Positions 13,350 to 14,015 of a DNA stretch of 14,015 nt are shown piece after piece. This DNA comes from DATILI01 sp035476635 (GTDB lineage: Bacteria; Pseudomonadota; Gammaproteobacteria; Burkholderiales; Burkholderiaceae_C). A program made the translations under genes and the position numbers. Numbering within the stretch: the stretch's first letter is position 1; each line of letters opens with the position of its first letter. Where the stretch lies: the NCBI GenBank assembly GCA_035476635.1, contig DATILI010000284.1, forward strand, positions 1-14,015, given 5' to 3'. The notes beneath the pieces were generated by a model. It did not search any database. It was not told the DNA's origin and saw nothing but the letters and a program-made list of their open reading frames with translations.

Positions 13350-14015
13350 ATGCAAAAACATCTCGACCTATCTTCGGTGTTTCCCAACGACTACCGGCGC
13401 GCCGCACTGGTGGGCCGCATCTGGGTGGAAGGGAAAGGGCCAGTGCTGGTACAGGTGCGCGACGATGGGCTGTTCGATCTGTCGGCGCTGGCGGCCACAT
13501 CGAGCCAGCTGCTGCAAATGGACTATCCCGCGGGCGCCATACGCCACCACGCGAGTGAGCGCATCGCCGACACGCGCGCGGTGCTGGCCAACTCGGCGCA
13601 CGATGTGCGCGACCCCACCGTCCCCTGGTTCCTCGCCCCCTGCGATCTGCAGGCCGTGAAGGCCGCCGGCGTCACCTTCGTGGCCTCGATGCTGGAACGC
13701 GTGATCGAGGAACAGGCGCGCGGCGATGCCAGCAAGGCTGATGCGGTGCGCCAGGCTGTGACTGCCGTGATCGGCGACAACTTGAGCGAAGTGCAGCCCG
13801 GCTCGCCCGCCGCGGAGAAACTGAAGGAAGTCCTGATCGCCCAGGGCGCGTGGTCGCAATACCTGGAAGTGGGCATCGGCCCCGACGCGGAAGTGTTCAC
13901 CAAGGCACAGCCGATGAGCGCCGTGGGTGTGGGTGCCGAGGTCGGCATCCATCCGCGCAGCGAATGGAATAACCCGGAACCGGAGATCGTGCTCGCGGTC
14001 AACTCGCGTGGCGAC
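13350..14015 (+). CDS. Fumarylacetoacetate hydrolase family protein, 5' part (runs off window end)
   Basis: The ATG at 13350 opens a frame that remains open to the last base, giving the first 222 residues. The text GVGAEVGIHPRSEWNNPEPEIVLAV near the end matches FAH-fold enzymes: Glu210 and Glu212 of NPEPE are the usual metal ligands. The long N-terminal domain before this (about 200 residues) fits the larger members annotated AraD1-like or 2-keto-3-deoxy-acid dehydratase/hydrolase-like. These act on 2-oxo or 1,3-diketo acids in sugar-acid or aromatic catabolism. The reaction cannot be chosen from the visible part. Only a weak ribosome site precedes the ATG. The gene has its own promoter candidate and may be unrelated to the hydroxycinnamate locus. 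Confidence 0.8.
   Translation, partial: MQKHLDLSSVFPNDYRRAALVGRIWVEGKGPVLVQVRDDGLFDLSALAATSSQLLQMDYPAGAIRHHASERIADTRAVLANSAHDVRDPTVPWFLAPCDLQAVKAAGVTFVASMLERVIEEQARGDASKADAVRQAVTAVIGDNLSEVQPGSPAAEKLKEVLIAQGAWSQYLEVGIGPDAEVFTKAQPMSAVGVGAEVGIHPRSEWNNPEPEIVLAVNSRGD

Noticed and set aside
13120..13659. Open frame of 179 codons on the + strand across the EamA end and the FAH start
   Set aside because: It overlaps two supported genes and the promoter between them in another frame, and has Arg/Cys/Trp-rich composition without a domain.

Overview
The window is about 65% GC and densely coded. Its gene types (two Bug-type solute-binding proteins, an exported lactonase, MHETase/tannase-like lipoproteins, a LysR-poor mix of MarR, HxlR and Lrp regulators) fit a Burkholderiales betaproteobacterium, possibly Comamonadaceae or Alcaligenaceae. 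This placement comes from gene content and composition only; no rRNA or marker gene is present.

Layout. (1) Positions 1-1621, + strand: the 3' part of a Bug/TctC-type solute-binding protein gene and a lipoprotein of the beta-propeller lactonase family. (2) 1650-2525, - strand: a metal-dependent amidohydrolase, divergent from the main operon. (3) 2656-8911, + strand: a tightly packed operon of crotonase, feruloyl-CoA synthase (4-nt overlap), an HSD10-like short-chain dehydrogenase, a second Bug protein and a first tannase-family lipoprotein. (4) 9046-11274, + strand: a second, paralogous tannase-family lipoprotein and a MarR regulator, behind their own AT-rich promoter region. (5) 11456-11773: a small HxlR-type regulator. 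(6) 11788-13250: an Lrp/AsnC regulator divergent from an EamA transporter. (7) 13350 to the window end: a truncated fumarylacetoacetate hydrolase-family gene.

Proposed function. The central 9 kb reads as one hydroxycinnamate-ester locus. Exported esterases would release ferulate or coumarate-type acids, and a Bug protein would bind the acid or a related compound. Feruloyl-CoA synthase would activate it, the crotonase would hydrate the side chain, and the HSD10-like enzyme would oxidise the 3-hydroxyacyl-CoA. The amidohydrolase would then cleave the beta-keto thioester hydrolytically, as proposed for CouO of Rhodococcus. No vanillin dehydrogenase is present, and the crotonase has the two-glutamate active site of hydratases rather than the Ser/Glu pair of the HCHL/Ech lyase. 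Both points favour a CoA-dependent, non-aldehyde route (CouLMNO-like) over the classical fcs-ech-vdh route.

Regulation. The motif ATTGGTTA-N6-ATAAC occurs twice: between the amidohydrolase and crotonase genes (2608-2626), and upstream of the second tannase gene (8972-8990). Both copies sit in probable promoters. They are the best candidates for operators of the local MarR protein, which would then also control itself. No RNA genes, insertion sequences, CRISPR arrays or gene-free stretches over 300 bases were seen; the longest gap is about 180 bases (11275-11455).
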